Below, piece by piece: positions 43,398-52,962 of a DNA stretch of 64,000 nt. The stretch's first letter is position 1. Each line of letters starts with the position of its first letter. Below the pieces are notes generated by a model. It saw nothing but the letters and a program-made list of their open reading frames with translations, was not told where the DNA came from and did no database searches. The stretch is from an uncultured Lachnospiraceae bacterium. GTDB taxonomy: Bacteria > Bacillota > Clostridia > Lachnospirales > Lachnospiraceae. A program made the position numbers and the translations under genes. Location of the stretch: positions 1-64,000 of the forward strand of contig CAMNSD010000011.1 in assembly GCA_946554445.1 (NCBI GenBank), given 5' to 3'.

Positions 43398-43913
43398 ATG
43401 GAGACTTTAAATGTGACAGCAACGCGGGATCAGGAGCAGTTTTACAGGATCATAAATAATCTGATAAGCACGAATAAGGAGTTCCAGATCATGATCACGG
43501 TTCCGTCAGGTGAGGCGGATCAGGAGGCGGTGGTGGTGCCCGCAGTGACAGAGACCGCGGCAAGGGATCTGGAGAAAGATGTGACAGACATGATCCATGA
43601 GATCGGCGTCCCGGCGCATATCAAAGGGTATCAGTATTTGCGGGAGGCCATCATGATGTCGGTGACGGATGTGGAGATGCTCGGTTCGATCACCAAGATT
43701 CTCTATCCTACCATTGCGAAGAAGTACCAGACCACGCCCAGCCGGGTGGAGCGCGCTATACGGCATGCCATAGAAGTGGCCTGGTCCAGGGGCAGGATGG
43801 AGACGCTTGATGCGCTTTTTGGCTATACGATCAACACAGGAAAGGGAAAGCCGACCAACTCGGAATTTATTGCCCTGATTGCGGATAAAATCAGATTACA
43901 ATATCGCCGTTAA
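43398..43913 (+). CDS. Spo0A C-terminal (DNA-binding) domain protein lacking a receiver
   Basis: This 171-residue protein matches the effector domain of Spo0A, the master regulator of sporulation. From residue 62 it reads almost like canonical Spo0[35 protein letters not shown], then the recognition region [21 protein letters not shown] and [17 protein letters not shown]. Full Spo0A (about 260-270 residues) starts with a phosphorylated receiver; here there is only a 60-residue N-terminal segment of unknown fold ([15 protein letters not shown]...), with no Asp pocket. ATG 43398 follows ACGGAGG perfectly. The gene sits near spoIVB, the usual spo0A place, but behind NhaC. It could bind 0A boxes without phosphorylation. 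A full spo0A may exist elsewhere. Confidence 0.85.
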   Translation: METLNVTATRDQEQFYRIINNLISTNKEFQIMITVPSGEADQEAVVVPAVTETAARDLEKDVTDMIHEIGVPAHIKGYQYLREAIMMSVTDVEMLGSITKILYPTIAKKYQTTPSRVERAIRHAIEVAWSRGRMETLDALFGYTINTGKGKPTNSEFIALIADKIRLQYRR

Positions 43914-43933
43914 ATTTCAAAATAATCCTTTTA

Positions 43934-43962
43934 TTGCCACGTAAAATATTGTATACTATGGT
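43934..43962 (+). promoter_or_regulatory. Candidate promoter for glgA
   Basis: TTGCCA at 43934-43939 and TATGGT at 43957-43962 are 17 bases apart, just after the Spo0A-like stop. The start codon of glgA is 57 bases downstream. Confidence 0.4.
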
Positions 43963-44018
43963 ATGAAAGATTTTGTGCTTACCTATATGGGGTGGCAATT
44001 TATAACTGGAGGGTTATC

Positions 44019-45464
44019 ATGAAAAAAATCTTATTTGTTGCATCGGAGGGCGTACCTTTTATCAAGACAGGCGGGCTGGCGGATGTGGTCGGATCTCTGC
44101 CGAAATGTATTGATAAGGAATATTTTGATGTGAGAGTCATTCTTCCCAAGTATACCTGTATGAAGCAGGAGATGAAGGATAAACTCACATACAAGACACA
44201 TTTTTACATGGATTTCCACTGGAAAGAGGAGTACGTGGGGATTTTGGAGGCTGAGGTAGACGGCGTGAAGTACTATTTCATTGATAATGAAAGTTACTTC
44301 AACGGTTTTCAGCCGTACAGCGACAACGCGCTGTTTGAGATAGAGAAGTATTCATTCTTCTGTAAGGCGGCGTTGTGTATTCTGCCGGTGATTGATTTCA
44401 GGCCGGACCTGATTCATTGTCATGACTGGCAGACAGGTCTGATTCCGGTATATTTGAAGGAACGTTTCCAAGGCGGGGAGTTCTACAGGGGAATCAAGAC
44501 GGTCATGACCATCCACAACCTGAAATTCCAGGGTAAGTGGAGTGTGAAGGAGGTCAAGGAGATTACGGGACTTCCCGGGTATTTCTTTACGGCGGACAAA
44601 CTGGAAGCCTATAAGGATGCCAATCTCTTAAAGGGCGGTTTGGTGTATGCGGACGCGATTACCACAGTCAGCGATACCTATGCGGAAGAGATCAAGACGG
44701 CTTTTTATGGTGAAGGATTAAACGGTCTGTTGTGTGCAAGGTCGGGAGATCTTCGCGGTATCGTCAACGGTATCGACTACGAGGAATTTAATCCGGAGAC
44801 GGATAAAAATATTGAGTTTAAATATAATGCAATCAATTTCCGCAAGGAGAAGATCAAGAATAAACGTGCTCTGCAGGCGGAACTGGGATTAAATCAGGAC
44901 GACAAGACGATGCTCATCGGTATCGTGTCAAGGCTTACGGGGCAGAAGGGCTTCGATCTGATCGCCTATGTGATGGACGAACTGTGCCGGGATAATGTGC
45001 AGATTGTGGTGTTAGGTACGGGTGAAGAACAGTATGAAAATATGTTCCGCCATTTTGACTGGAAATATCACGGCAAGGTGTCTGCGAATATTTATTATTC
45101 AGATGCCCTTTCCCATAAAATTTATGCGGCCAGCGATGCATTCTTAATGCCGTCTTTGTTTGAGCCCTGCGGTTTGAGCCAGCTGATGTCTCTGCGTTAC
45201 GGCACGGTGCCGATTGTGCGTGAGACCGGCGGTCTGAAAGATACGGTGCAGCCATACAATGAGTATGAGGGAAAAGGTACAGGCTTCAGCTTCACCAATT
45301 ACAATGCCCATGAAATGTTGGGAACAATCCGTTATGCGGAGCATATCTACTATGACAAGAAGCGCGAGTGGAATAAGATTGTTGACAGAGGCATGGCAGC
45401 GGATTTCTCTTGGCAGGTATCAGCGAGAAAATATCAGGAAATGTATGATTGGCTGATTGGATAA
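44019..45464 (+). CDS. glgA: Glycogen synthase
   Basis: This 481-residue GT5 glycosyltransferase elongates alpha-1,4-glucan from ADP-glucose. The N-terminus ILFVASEGVPFIKTGGLADV includes the KxGGL substrate-binding motif. LIHCHDWQTGLIP is another family hallmark, as is the C-terminal MPSLFEPCGLSQLMSLRYGTVPIVRETGGL with the catalytic Glu region. ATG 44019 follows GGAGGG; the upstream frame is not needed. No other glg gene lies beside it. A strong terminator follows. The gene probably forms its own transcription unit. Confidence 0.95.
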   Translation: MKKILFVASEGVPFIKTGGLADVVGSLPKCIDKEYFDVRVILPKYTCMKQEMKDKLTYKTHFYMDFHWKEEYVGILEAEVDGVKYYFIDNESYFNGFQPYSDNALFEIEKYSFFCKAALCILPVIDFRPDLIHCHDWQTGLIPVYLKERFQGGEFYRGIKTVMTIHNLKFQGKWSVKEVKEITGLPGYFFTADKLEAYKDANLLKGGLVYADAITTVSDTYAEEIKTAFYGEGLNGLLCARSGDLRGIVNGIDYEEFNPETDKNIEFKYNAINFRKEKIKNKRALQAELGLNQDDKTMLIGIVSRLTGQKGFDLIAYVMDELCRDNVQIVVLGTGEEQYENMFRHFDWKYHGKVSANIYYSDALSHKIYAASDAFLMPSLFEPCGLSQLMSLRYGTVPIVRETGGLKDTVQPYNEYEGKGTGFSFTNYNAHEMLGTIRYAEHIYYDKKREWNKIVDRGMAADFSWQVSARKYQEMYDWLIG

Positions 45465-45486
45465 AAGAGTAAAAAAGATATTCAGG

Positions 45487-45525
45487 AAACGGAAATGATC
45501 CATGTAGATGGATTGTTTCCGTTTT
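45487..45525 (+). terminator. Intrinsic terminator after glgA
   Basis: A long stem of about 17 pairs (45487-45503 with 45508-45524, few G-T pairs) closes a 4-base loop GTAG and ends in TTTT. Confidence 0.85.
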
Positions 45526-45612
45526 GTGCGCATAGTTTGACTTTCCGTTTCTGGAAGAGTATAATAAGGCATACTTTCTGTCTTGGAAAGTCCTGGTAAA
45601 GAAGATGAAAAG

Positions 45613-48081
45613 ATGAATCATGAAACAAAAAAAAATCAGCGTAAAAAAATATTTTTTCCAATGATAGTTCTTTTTATCTTAACAGTACTGATCATTGTTG
45701 GCGCTTTGTTTTATGTCAGGGTCAGTATAGGCATTAACCAGGGAAGTATTGGGTATTGTATGCAGGATGAAAAGCTGTTGGTTTCATGGCAGACGATATC
45801 TGACAAGAATAGATACCGCTTTTCAAGATATGAGGAAGAATCGGGAGAATATATTTTTTGTGGTGAGTATGCTGGTGGCAGGGCGGAATTGACAGATATC
45901 ACGCCGGGGCAGGAACTGACATTAAAGATGCAGGGGGTACGCACACTCCATATATTCGGGTATGACCGGGAGATAATGGGGAAGGCACGTATACTCACGG
46001 TAATGCCGGAGAAGATTGCCTGTCCTGTACTGACCAAAACGGCGGATTTAGAGAAGCAGTGCGTAACGATTACATGGGATACAGAGCCGGGTGACAAGTA
46101 TGAAATCTACCGCATGAACGGAGCGGGAGCTTCGGAATTGTATGCAGAGAGCGAAGCGGGGGAAATCGTATTCAGCATGGAGGATCATGCGGAATTAGCC
46201 GGGAGAGAACAGGAAATAGGCGTTGCGGTACGCACAGTGCGACATACGGGTGATTATATGCTCTACAGTTCCCTCTCCGATCCGATTGTGATAAACCGCG
46301 TGGATTTGATGGATGACGAGGTGTACCTGTCCTATGAAGAAAATGGAGAACTGCAGTATAACCTAAACTGGCGGGAAAGCAAGAGCGACTGGTATGAACT
46401 GCAGGAATGGTCTTTTGAGGATCAGGAATGGATCAGCAGACAGGTATATCAGTGGTCGGATTCCCTGTCCTATGATACGGGGAGGCTGCCTTCCGGTAGC
46501 AAAGTGCGGTTTCGGGTGATCACATATGATGATACCGGGGAACGTGACCGGGGAGAGTATACGACGGAACCTTCTGAGGTTATATTTCGGCCACCAATTT
46601 CGCCCATCTACTGTACAATCTGGCCGTTGACGGCGCTGGCGGTTTCTGAGGATCCCGCCGGGGAGAACGTGACGGGGCAGGTGCCAGCCGGGACAACATT
46701 GTGTGTGCTGGAGGAGGCGGAAGGGCGCTTCCTTGTACGATACGAAGAGCAATACGGTTATATCGATTCCCAGTATTGTCTGATCGATCTTGCAGAATAC
46801 TTGGGGAATCTTTGTCAATATAATATCACGAACAGCTATTCCTCCATTTTCCGGGTGCATGGATATGAAATCCCGGAGGTGACTGACAGCGTGATAGCGG
46901 GCTATGAAAATATCCATATGAAAGACGGCAGGATGCTGGTGCCTTATTTATATCCCTGCGCGCAGAGACTGTATCAGGCGGCGCTTCGGGCGGAAGAGGA
47001 CGGTTACGTCCTGTGTATCTATGACGCCTTTCGGCCGAATGAGGCGACCAGATATCTCTATGATGCCACAGAAGTCATATTGGACCAGCCGGTTCCGGAG
47101 ATAGAGGACGAGGAAGACGATGCAGGCGAAGAGACTGTGGCGGACAAAGAAACTGACGGAACAGAAAAGACTGCACAAAGCCAAAAGGATGTACAGGAGA
47201 AGATTGTAGAAGATAAGGTAGAGATTCAGGAAAAAGAGTCCGGAATGGACAATGCAGATGGCAGCACGATCACCCTGTCCGATCTGGAAGTAACGGAAGA
47301 GATGATGGAAAAGGTGATGCTGTCACTGGAAGAACTTGCGCCGGAATCCATAGAGAGCATAAGAGGATTGTCCGAAGAAGGATTGACGATATTCTATGTT
47401 TTCCCGCAGGAATCCCTGGCGGCCATAGGCAGTGCGATGCCAGGAAATCAGGATGAGTACGGCATCGTTGCGGATGGTGCTGCCACGGACAGCGCGTCTG
47501 TGGTATCGCTTTTGACGCCGGAGGATCTGCTTCTGCTCCAGGGGATGGCGGCAGAGGATATTCCGGTTTTAAAGGAAATGCCCTGGGAAGAGGTGCTGGT
47601 TTTGAAATGGTATCTGGACAATACCATGACCTATCGCGGGGTGATGACGGATAACCGGTTCCGGCTGGGCAGTTTTCTGGCGCAGGCGGTATCCACCCAT
47701 AACAGAGGAATTGCTCTGGATCTGACACTGGTCAGGGCTGATTCGGAAGAAGAGCTTTTGATGCAGTCCGATATGCATGATCTAAGCTGGTATTCCATTC
47801 CCGCACAAAACAATGAGAATGCCGACCTTCTGGCATCTTATATGGAAGGGGAAGGATATCATGGTCTTTCATCGGAGTGGTGGCATTTTCAGGATGATGA
47901 GACTAGGAATCGACTGCAGTTGGGTTATCTGGAGAAAGGAGTTTCTCCAGAAGGCTGGAAAAAGGATGCGCTGGGCTGGAAATACCGCCTGGCGGATGGC
48001 AGTTACTATTATGCCGTTACGGTTATGATAGATAATAAAGAATGTACTTTCAATGAGGGGGGCTATCTGGTTGAAAAGTAG
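45613..48081 (+). CDS. Membrane-anchored VanX-like D-Ala-D-Ala dipeptidase with large insertion
   Basis: This 822-residue surface protein has an anchor helix (about 13-36). Beta-rich fibronectin-like modules cover about 40-320, and an SH3-like module with YGYIDSQYC follows near 335-395. The peptidase M15D core then shows R474 in YDAFRP, H696 and D703 in STHNRGIALD, and E755 and H758 in SEWWHF. These match VanX R71, H116, D123, E181 and H184, with the same 7- and 3-residue spacings. About 175 extra, mostly acidic residues separate R474 from H696. A cell-wall-binding-like repeat (GWKYRLADGSYYY) ends the protein. The ribosome-binding site before ATG 45613 is weak. It probably trims peptidoglycan peptides; vancomycin resistance is not implied. 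Confidence 0.75.
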   Translation: MNHETKKNQRKKIFFPMIVLFILTVLIIVGALFYVRVSIGINQGSIGYCMQDEKLLVSWQTISDKNRYRFSRYEEESGEYIFCGEYAGGRAELTDITPGQELTLKMQGVRTLHIFGYDREIMGKARILTVMPEKIACPVLTKTADLEKQCVTITWDTEPGDKYEIYRMNGAGASELYAESEAGEIVFSMEDHAELAGREQEIGVAVRTVRHTGDYMLYSSLSDPIVINRVDLMDDEVYLSYEENGELQYNLNWRESKSDWYELQEWSFEDQEWISRQVYQWSDSLSYDTGRLPSGSKVRFRVITYDDTGERDRGEYTTEPSEVIFRPPISPIYCTIWPLTALAVSEDPAGENVTGQVPAGTTLCVLEEAEGRFLVRYEEQYGYIDSQYCLIDLAEYLGNLCQYNITNSYSSIFRVHGYEIPEVTDSVIAGYENIHMKDGRMLVPYLYPCAQRLYQAALRAEEDGYVLCIYDAFRPNEATRYLYDATEVILDQPVPEIEDEEDDAGEETVADKETDGTEKTAQSQKDVQEKIVEDKVEIQEKESGMDNADGSTITLSDLEVTEEMMEKVMLSLEELAPESIESIRGLSEEGLTIFYVFPQESLAAIGSAMPGNQDEYGIVADGAATDSASVVSLLTPEDLLLLQGMAAEDIPVLKEMPWEEVLVLKWYLDNTMTYRGVMTDNRFRLGSFLAQAVSTHNRGIALDLTLVRADSEEELLMQSDMHDLSWYSIPAQNNENADLLASYMEGEGYHGLSSEWWHFQDDETRNRLQLGYLEKGVSPEGWKKDALGWKYRLADGSYYYAVTVMIDNKECTFNEGGYLVEK

Positions 48082-48108
48082 ATTCTGAAAAACAAAGGAG
48101 AAAACGAC

Positions 48109-48969
48109 ATGAAGAAGAATCGAATTTTAGCAGCCATTTTATGTATGTGTTTGGTTTTTGGCACTGTGGCCATGCCTGTACAGGCGGCGCCCAAAGGTGG
48201 ATTTGTGGCGACGGAAGAGGGTACTAAATGGCAGAACAGTGATGGAACTTGGGCAATCAATACCTGGATTGAAGCGAACGGACATAAGTACCATACAGGT
48301 GAGAACGGAGTGCTTCAAACAGGATTGATCAAGATAGACGAGCAAATCTATTATTTTTATAATACAGGGGAAGCGGCTACCGGCTGGACAACATTGGGAG
48401 CGGACTGCTATTACTTTGATGCCAACGGCGTATTGGCGCAGAATACAGTGGTAAACGGCTGTACGGTAGGCGGCAATGGAAAGCTGCAGAAGACGCTGGA
48501 TGAAGAAGGGAAGGCAAAGCAGACAGATCTGGTGGCAGGGATACTGGCATCTACCGTCACACCGGGCATGACAGAGGAGGAGAAACTGCTGGCATGTTAT
48601 AATTACGTGGTCAATGCCAGCGGTTATAAAAGAACCTATGAGACGCCGACAGCAGACTGGACAGGTCAGTTTGCCTGGGAAATCCTGTCATCGGGAGAAG
48701 GCAACTGTTTCCGTTATGCGGCAGCTTATGCTAGTCTGGCAAAGGGTTTAGGATATGATGCAAGGGTAGCCACAGGATATATTGGTAACAGAAAAGGCGG
48801 TCTTTCCCCGCATGGCTGGACGGAAGTGCGCATCGGTGACACCTGGTATATTTTTGACACGGAAATGCATGATGCCAAAAACGGTAAAAAGAATTATTTT
48901 TTCAAGACTTATGAGACATATCCAAGTAAGCCACTCAAGAAAGAGGCTGACTGGCCGGTATATTTTTAA
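48109..48969 (+). CDS. Secreted transglutaminase-like protein with cell-wall-binding repeats
   Basis: This 286-residue protein starts with a signal peptide (about residues 1-27, ending PVQAA). Three to four glucan/choline-binding-type repeats follow (WINT, GLIKIDEQIYYFYNTGEAATGW style) up to about residue 120. The C-terminal transglutaminase-like domain has C200 in EGNCFRYAAAYASL, H235 in PHGWTEVRIGDTWYIFD and D250. It should be attached non-covalently to the wall and act there on peptides or proteins. AAAGGAG lies about 10 bases before the ATG. It stands 27 bases after the VanX-like gene and 21 before the MBOAT gene. Confidence 0.82.
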   Translation: MKKNRILAAILCMCLVFGTVAMPVQAAPKGGFVATEEGTKWQNSDGTWAINTWIEANGHKYHTGENGVLQTGLIKIDEQIYYFYNTGEAATGWTTLGADCYYFDANGVLAQNTVVNGCTVGGNGKLQKTLDEEGKAKQTDLVAGILASTVTPGMTEEEKLLACYNYVVNASGYKRTYETPTADWTGQFAWEILSSGEGNCFRYAAAYASLAKGLGYDARVATGYIGNRKGGLSPHGWTEVRIGDTWYIFDTEMHDAKNGKKNYFFKTYETYPSKPLKKEADWPVYF

Positions 48970-48990
48970 GTGACAGGGAGAAGAGGATAG

Positions 48991-50385
48991 ATGGCGTTTA
49001 GTTCAATTCCCTTTTTGTGCGCTTTTTTTCCGGCTGTCATTATCTTGTATTACCTGATACCTTTTGCAAAGCTAAAGAACTTCTTTTTGATCATTGTAAG
49101 TCTTCTGTTTTACGCTTATGGAGAAGGAATATATGTTTTACTGATGCTTGTCTGCGTCTGTTATAATTATCTGACGGCCAGACTGATCGAGCGCAGTAAA
49201 AAAGGGAAAAAAATATTGCTTGTTTTGGCAATTGTATTGAATCTGGGCATACTTGCTGCCTATAAGTATGCCGGTATGATCATAGCAACAGTAAATCGGG
49301 TTGCCGGTTCGGAGATTTCCGTGCCGGCGTTCCATCTGCCGATAGGAATTTCGTTCTTTATATTTCAGGCGCTTTCTTATGTGGTGGATGTATACCGGGG
49401 CAGAGTCAAAGCGGATAAAAGCTTGATCAGGATCCTGCTTTATATTTCTTTTTTTCCACAGTTGATTGCCGGACCGATTATCAAATATCATGATATCGCG
49501 GGACAACTTGACAGAAGGGAAGTATCCTTATCGCAGAGTTGTCAGGGCCTTAGGCGGTTTATTGTCGGATTATCCAAGAAGGTGTTGATAGCCAATACCA
49601 TGGGATTGACGGCGGATTATGTGTTTTCCCTGCAATATCATGAACTGGGGATGTTTTTGGCATGGGTTGGTGCAATCGCATATTTGTTCCAGATTTATTT
49701 TGATTTCAGCGGTTATAGTGATATGGCCATTGGCATGGGTAAAATGTTCGGATTTCATTTTATGGAAAACTTTCGTTATCCCTATGTGGCCGGGAGCATC
49801 CAGGAGTTTTGGAGAAGGTGGCATATCTCCCTTACCAGTTGGTTTAGGGAATATCTTTATATTCCTCTGGGCGGAAACAGGAAAGGAAAGACAAGAACCT
49901 GGCTCAACAGGCTGGTTGTTTTTTTCTTCACAGGATTGTGGCATGGAGCCAGCTGGACTTTTGTGGTGTGGGGATTGTTTCACGGCATGTTCTTGACATT
50001 GGAGACCATTTTCCCGAAATTGACCAAAAAGCTGGGCGTATTTCGTCATCTTTACGTGTTGTTGGTGGTCTGTACGGGTTTTGTGATTTTCCGGGCGGAT
50101 TCCATAGGACAGGCGTGGATGATGCTGGAAGTCATGTTTACCAAAACTGTATGGACACCGGCCATAGAAGCGGCTGCGGCGAGCGTATGTAATCGGTTGT
50201 TCCTGGTGACGCTGCCGGTAGCGGTTGTCTGTTCCATGCCTGTATTGGAACGGATCAAGAACACACATCGGATGAAACCGTTGTTGGAGGGGGTATCCTA
50301 TCTTATTTCAATTCCGCTTTTGTTGGCCTGTATGGTGAGTCTTGCAGGCGGAACTTATAATCCGTTTATTTATTTCAGATTTTGA
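48991..50385 (+). CDS. MBOAT family O-acyltransferase
   Basis: This 464-residue polytopic enzyme has about ten membrane segments and the MBOAT signatures FFPQLIAGPI, YFDFSGYSDMAIGMG, FWRRWHISLTSWFREYLYIPLGG and LWHGASWTFVVWGLFHG; the last carries the catalytic His. AlgI, DltB and PatA relatives move acetyl or other acyl groups across the membrane to polysaccharide, teichoic acid or peptidoglycan. The next gene encodes a DHHW/AlgJ-like protein, the common partner that completes the transfer outside. No dlt genes are near, so polysaccharide or wall O-acetylation is the more likely job (inference). Confidence 0.9.
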   Translation: MAFSSIPFLCAFFPAVIILYYLIPFAKLKNFFLIIVSLLFYAYGEGIYVLLMLVCVCYNYLTARLIERSKKGKKILLVLAIVLNLGILAAYKYAGMIIATVNRVAGSEISVPAFHLPIGISFFIFQALSYVVDVYRGRVKADKSLIRILLYISFFPQLIAGPIIKYHDIAGQLDRREVSLSQSCQGLRRFIVGLSKKVLIANTMGLTADYVFSLQYHELGMFLAWVGAIAYLFQIYFDFSGYSDMAIGMGKMFGFHFMENFRYPYVAGSIQEFWRRWHISLTSWFREYLYIPLGGNRKGKTRTWLNRLVVFFFTGLWHGASWTFVVWGLFHGMFLTLETIFPKLTKKLGVFRHLYVLLVVCTGFVIFRADSIGQAWMMLEVMFTKTVWTPAIEAAAASVCNRLFLVTLPVAVVCSMPVLERIKNTHRMKPLLEGVSYLISIPLLLACMVSLAGGTYNPFIYFRF

Positions 50386-50446
50386 CGGAGGACATTAACA
50401 CGGACAGAAAAATGTAGAAATTGATGCATATGGGCGGGAGAGAAAC

Positions 50447-52924
50447 GTGAAAACAAGGAATATAAAGGTTAAGAAGAAAATAGGCTTTCACCCCAAAAAA
50501 ATTAACCGAAATAAAAGAATTGCCAAGAATAAAAAGAATAAAAAGAATAAAAAGTTATACATATGGCTCTTGATGGGTGTACTGTGCCTTGTGGGAATCG
50601 GCGCTGCGATTCTGGCTTTTCTTCGTTCGAAACAGAAAGACGAGCCGGTTGAGGATTTGACCGACTTTTCGCTGCCGGAGATTGAGACGCAGGAAGACGG
50701 GCAGGAGCAAGAAACCCAGAAACTGGCAGAAGAAAATCAAAAGATAGACAAAGAAAAAGACCAAGAGACAGCCAAAGAAAAAAATCAGAAGACAGGCAAA
50801 GAAGAAAATCAAGAGACAGCCAAGAAAAAGAATCAAGAGACTGTACAGGAGATATCAGAGAGACAGACGAAAAAACCAGCGAGGGCGGTAGGAAGCATCC
50901 TGTATCTTCTGCTGGTGCTGGGAATCTGCATCGTGCCCTTATTGCTGTTTGGGCTCAGATCAACGGAAACCACAGCAGAGAACCGTACAATGGCGGCCCT
51001 GCCTGAAATTTGGACAGCGGAAGGATTTAATTGGAATATTCTGTCGGAGACAGGAACCTATTTTACGGACCATTTTTTCCTGCGGCAGGAAATGGTGTCG
51101 ATCAATGCGGGGATTCGGTCGGAAATTTTCGGCGTATCCCCGGTGGAAGATGTGATTGTGGGAGAGAACGGGTGGCTGTACTATGCGGCGACACTGGACG
51201 ATTATCAGCATAAAAACAGTGTTTCGGAACGTATGTTATTTAATATAGCACACAACACGGCGCTGATGCAGGAATATACCGAAGGGCAGGGAAAGACATT
51301 CGTTTTTACCATTGCCCCTAATAAAAACTCTCTTTATGGCGGGAATATGCCGGGGCAGCTGCGGTATCAGGTGGCGGAAAAGAGCGATGCGCAGAGACTT
51401 CTGCCATGGCTTGTCAGGGAGAATGTTAATTATGTAGATTTGTTTGCCTTGTTTGGGGAACAGGAGGAGACGCTGTATTATGCGCGGGATTCCCACTGGA
51501 ATGAAAAGGGCGCGGTTATGGTGTATAATGCTCTTTTAGATGTCTGTGGAAAACCCCATGAGACATACGAAAAGGCAAGACCGGTACAGAGCGAAGATTA
51601 TTTCGGGGATCTGGGAGTGATGCTGTTCCCGGTGGGTGGAAGCCCGGAAGTGCGTTTGCAATATCCTGTGGGGGATACCTGGCGTTATGTGGAGGGAGAA
51701 AAGGCGGAGGACCAGTTTATCCGCACGGAAAATGAAAAGGGAGAAGGGAATCTTTTGATGTATCGGGATTCTTTTGGAAATTCCCTGCTTCCCTATATGG
51801 CCCAGACGTTTTCCCAGACCGTTTTTTCTAGGCAGGTGCCTTATGCCATGAGTGATCTTGTGACTTATGAGCCGGATATTCTGATTGTGGAAAAGGTGGA
51901 GAGACAGCTTCCCACACTGGGCAAAGTGCCGCCCATCATGAGCGCGCCGGTCCGGGAAACGGACAAGGCAGTTGTTTTGGCAAAGAGCACGGCGGCGACG
52001 GTACATTTATCCAAAGAGGGCAGCTATTGGAAACTGGAAGGACATGCGGATCCGGTCTGCATGGATACGGACAGCCGTATTTATGTGGAGATAGATGATG
52101 GCAGCGGACCAAAACTGTATGAGGCCTTCTGTGTCAGCGGGGTAGATATTAAGGACGGCGTTTCGAATGAGTATGGATATATTCTGTATGTTTCGGAAAC
52201 ACAGGTGTCCGGAGATATGTTTCAGATCCGGGTAATGACAGAGCAGGAAGAGGCAATGTTAGTTCTGGTGGAAGGAAAAATGTACGTCATACAGAACGGC
52301 TCAGTTGATGGTGCGGTGAAGTCGGATTGGGAGGCAGGAGAAGGAAAAGACGGAGAGGAAGCTGTTAAAGAAAACAGCGATGGAAGCGATAATAAGGAAA
52401 TAGATGAGGACACCGGGACAGAAGAAGCCGGGGAAAATGAGACAGAAGAATCCACCGAGGAAAATAAGACAGAAGAAGCGGTGGAGGATGTAAGGGAAGG
52501 AAACGCCTTGGAAGAAAAACAGCCGGGAAATGACTTGGAGAGTGGAACGGCGCTGGAAGAGAACATATCAGGCTCAGAAGAAACAACAGAAAAGAATATA
52601 AATACAGAAAGAAATAAGACACCGGCGAAGGGCCAGACAAATGCAGGGAAACAGCCAGCGAAAGTTCAGACTCCGACGGATACACAGGCTGTACCAGGCC
52701 AGACGGAGACGCAGCCAGTGCAAGGTCAGACGGTATCAGAAAGTCAGGCGGCAGAGGCAGCGGCCAAGGAAGAGGCAGAACCGCAGGCACAGACGGCGGT
52801 CCAACCGCAGGAACAACAGGCAGTTACGGAGGTGAGCCGTATTTATATGGAAGATTGTGGATCCGACAGCGGATATTGGGTGATCACATATTCAGATGGT
52901 CATGTGGAATATGTAGATGACTGA
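50447..52924 (+). CDS. DHHW/AlgJ-like SGNH protein with extra N-terminal segment
   Basis: This 825-residue protein is the probable partner of the MBOAT enzyme. An SGNH-like domain follows the membrane helix at about 145-167: ENRTMAALPE after the helix, D348 and H350 in ARDSHWNEKGA, and S442 in YRDSFGNS. Before it is an added region: a Lys-rich head, a helix near 38-60, and a Lys/Glu repeat with units like KEENQETAK (about 95-135). The C-terminus is a Glu/Thr/Gln-rich linker (about 630-795) and a small end motif, IYMEDCGSDSGYWVITYSDG. GTG 50447 follows CGGGAGAG. It should transfer or remove acetyl groups outside the membrane. Confidence 0.78.
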   Translation: MKTRNIKVKKKIGFHPKKINRNKRIAKNKKNKKNKKLYIWLLMGVLCLVGIGAAILAFLRSKQKDEPVEDLTDFSLPEIETQEDGQEQETQKLAEENQKIDKEKDQETAKEKNQKTGKEENQETAKKKNQETVQEISERQTKKPARAVGSILYLLLVLGICIVPLLLFGLRSTETTAENRTMAALPEIWTAEGFNWNILSETGTYFTDHFFLRQEMVSINAGIRSEIFGVSPVEDVIVGENGWLYYAATLDDYQHKNSVSERMLFNIAHNTALMQEYTEGQGKTFVFTIAPNKNSLYGGNMPGQLRYQVAEKSDAQRLLPWLVRENVNYVDLFALFGEQEETLYYARDSHWNEKGAVMVYNALLDVCGKPHETYEKARPVQSEDYFGDLGVMLFPVGGSPEVRLQYPVGDTWRYVEGEKAEDQFIRTENEKGEGNLLMYRDSFGNSLLPYMAQTFSQTVFSRQVPYAMSDLVTYEPDILIVEKVERQLPTLGKVPPIMSAPVRETDKAVVLAKSTAATVHLSKEGSYWKLEGHADPVCMDTDSRIYVEIDDGSGPKLYEAFCVSGVDIKDGVSNEYGYILYVSETQVSGDMFQIRVMTEQEEAMLVLVEGKMYVIQNGSVDGAVKSDWEAGEGKDGEEAVKENSDGSDNKEIDEDTGTEEAGENETEESTEENKTEEAVEDVREGNALEEKQPGNDLESGTALEENISGSEETTEKNINTERNKTPAKGQTNAGKQPAKVQTPTDTQAVPGQTETQPVQGQTVSESQAAEAAAKEEAEPQAQTAVQPQEQQAVTEVSRIYMEDCGSDSGYWVITYSDGHVEYVDD

Positions 52925-52962
52925 GTAGCGTAGATTAGAAAAAAGAAAGGAGCGGGGAGCAG

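Noticed and set aside
45613..48081. Vancomycin-resistance VanX.
   Set aside because: No vanH, vanA/B or regulatory genes nearby, and the protein is a large anchored surface protein unlike cytosolic VanX.
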